Origin: Novosphingobium sp.
GTDB lineage: Bacteria > Pseudomonadota > Alphaproteobacteria > Sphingomonadales > Sphingomonadaceae
Assembly (NCBI GenBank): GCA_021299075.1
Contig: JAJTFU010000113.1
Location: 1-6,534, forward strand
DNA length: 6,534 bases
Direction of reading: 5' to 3'
Part shown: piece after piece, positions 5,946 to 6,534 of the stretch
How positions within the stretch are numbered: position 1 is the first letter of the stretch
How the letters are laid out: every line of letters starts with the position of its first letter
Notes under the pieces: model-generated
Seen by the model: the letters and a program-made list of their open reading frames with translations, nothing else
Database searches by the model: none
Told to the model about the DNA's origin: nothing
Translations under genes and position numbers: made by a program

Positions 5946-6443
5946 ATGATGAGCGAAACGACTGACCAGGCGGGCGCGGCTGACCCCGCGCCCGCAGTCA
6001 CCTACGATATCCGGCAGATCCTGAACGCCCTGCCGCACCGCTACCCGCTGCTGCTGGTAGACCGGGTCAAGTCGCTGGAAATCGGCGAGCGGATCCATGC
6101 GGTCAAGGCGGTCAGCTTCAACGAGCAGTTCTTCCAGGGTCACTTCCCGGGCCGTCCGATCATGCCGGGCGTGCTGCAGATCGAGGCCCTGGCCCAGGCA
6201 GCGGCGATCCTGGCGATCGAGACGCTGGAACTGGCTGGCTCGGGCAAGCTGGTCTACTTCATGGCGATCGAGGAAGCGAAGTTCCGGGCGCCAGTCGAAC
6301 CGGGTGTGCTGCTCGATCTGGAAGTCGGCTTCGTCCAGAAGCGCGCCAGGGTCTGCAAGTTCTGGGGCAAGGCTTCGATCGAAGGCAAGGTGACCTGTGA
6401 AGTGCAATTCACCGCCATGGTTGCGGATCCCCCTGAGTCTTGA
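5946..6443 (+). CDS. fabZ: 3-hydroxyacyl-ACP dehydratase FabZ
   Basis: FabZ is a cytoplasmic hot-dog-fold enzyme that removes water from (3R)-hydroxyacyl-ACP to give trans-2-enoyl-ACP in type II fatty acid synthesis, accepting short and long chains. Seen in 165 aa (E. coli has 151): an Ala/Pro-rich N-terminal extension to about residue 18; DIRQILNALPHRYPLLLVDRV at 21-41; the active-site block with catalytic H66 in GHFPGRPIMPGV and E80 in QIEALAQ, 14 residues apart as in E. coli FabZ (H54 and E68); the KFRAPVEPG block at 112-120; and the C-terminal strand region. The gene starts 18 nt after ompH. In many Proteobacteria lpxD sits between skp and fabZ, with lpxA and lpxB after; here lpxD is absent and no lpxA start is visible in the 91 bp that follow. 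Paired ATGs leave the start uncertain by one codon (5946 or 5949). Confidence 0.96.
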   Translation: MMSETTDQAGAADPAPAVTYDIRQILNALPHRYPLLLVDRVKSLEIGERIHAVKAVSFNEQFFQGHFPGRPIMPGVLQIEALAQAAAILAIETLELAGSGKLVYFMAIEEAKFRAPVEPGVLLDLEVGFVQKRARVCKFWGKASIEGKVTCEVQFTAMVADPPES

Positions 6444-6450
6444 TTGGTAC

Positions 6451-6472
6451 GGATGAGCCATCCGGCTCATCC
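6451..6472 (+). terminator. Perfect 9-bp hairpin after fabZ, possible terminator without a U-run
   Basis: GGATGAGCC (6451-6459) and GGCTCATCC (6464-6472) are exact reverse complements around an ATCC loop, starting 7 nt after the fabZ stop. The stem is GC-rich and strong, and its position fits a transcript end or a 3' stabilising hairpin. No T-run follows (the next bases are TGGCATCACC), so it is not a canonical intrinsic terminator; an RNA-processing or stability role is an alternative. Confidence 0.5.
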
Positions 6473-6498
6473 TGGCATCACCGGCCCGCTCCCCCGGC

Positions 6499-6534
6499 CC
6501 AACCACCCGTCAAAGGTACCCTGTGGGTGGTTGG
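6499..6534. repeat. 10-bp inverted repeat at the window end, probably truncated
   Basis: CCAACCACCC (6499-6508) and GGGTGGTTGG (6525-6534) are exact reverse complements with a 16-nt spacer. The right arm touches the last base of the window. The left arm is preceded by GG C at 6496-6498, so the repeat would lengthen if the next genomic bases are GCC. It may be a second hairpin in the fabZ 3' region, a terminator for a convergent or following transcript, or the edge of an interspersed repeat. I see no gene in 6444-6534. Confidence 0.5.

Noticed and set aside
4881..6506. A 541-codon open frame on the minus strand opposite the end of bamA, ompH and fabZ
   Set aside because: It is antisense to three well-supported genes across their junctions and has low-complexity Arg/Leu/Gly composition typical of shadow frames. 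It also crosses the inverted repeats after fabZ. No family motif is visible.
6444..6534. A novel RNA gene or mobile-element end after fabZ
   Set aside because: Two inverted repeats are real, but there is no transposase, no target-site duplication, and no tRNA- or riboswitch-like core in the 91 bp shown. They are reported only as hairpin/repeat features.

Overview
The window is a stretch of core envelope-biogenesis chromosome from a GC-rich alphaproteobacterium, most likely of the order Sphingomonadales (Sphingomonas, Novosphingobium, Erythrobacter and relatives). That placement rests on the protein sequences as I recall the families, the single-PDZ RseP, the strong GC bias at third codon positions, and the gene order, in which fabZ directly follows the Skp/OmpH gene with no lpxD between them. 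No database search was possible. All recognised genes lie on the + strand, and coding density is high.

Layout: the window opens with the last 32 codons of cdsA (CDP-diglyceride synthase, phospholipid synthesis). Next come dxr (first committed step of the MEP isoprenoid pathway) and rseP (intramembrane site-2 protease), each starting on the last base of the preceding stop codon. A 150-bp gap (2368-2517) holds a short perfect palindrome and a GGAACTTT motif, and is the most plausible place for a separate promoter. It is followed by bamA (outer-membrane beta-barrel insertase), ompH/skp (periplasmic chaperone, again a 1-nt overlap) and fabZ (3-hydroxyacyl-ACP dehydratase). After fabZ, the final 91 bp carry two inverted repeats, one of which is cut by the window end.

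The genes work together on the cell envelope. CdsA makes CDP-diacylglycerol for phospholipids. Dxr feeds the isoprenoid pool, including the undecaprenyl carrier lipid. RseP is a membrane protease that in relatives processes anti-sigma factors and signal-peptide remnants. Skp/OmpH escorts unfolded porins across the periplasm to BamA, which inserts them into the outer membrane. FabZ supplies saturated acyl chains.

I see no mobile element, CRISPR array, RNA gene or novel defence-type system. The observations worth checking are local. They are the missing lpxD, an EF-hand-like acidic loop and two cysteine pairs in BamA's predicted surface loops, exact 12-bp duplications in ompH, the palindrome and GGAACTTT motif before bamA, and the two inverted repeats after fabZ.
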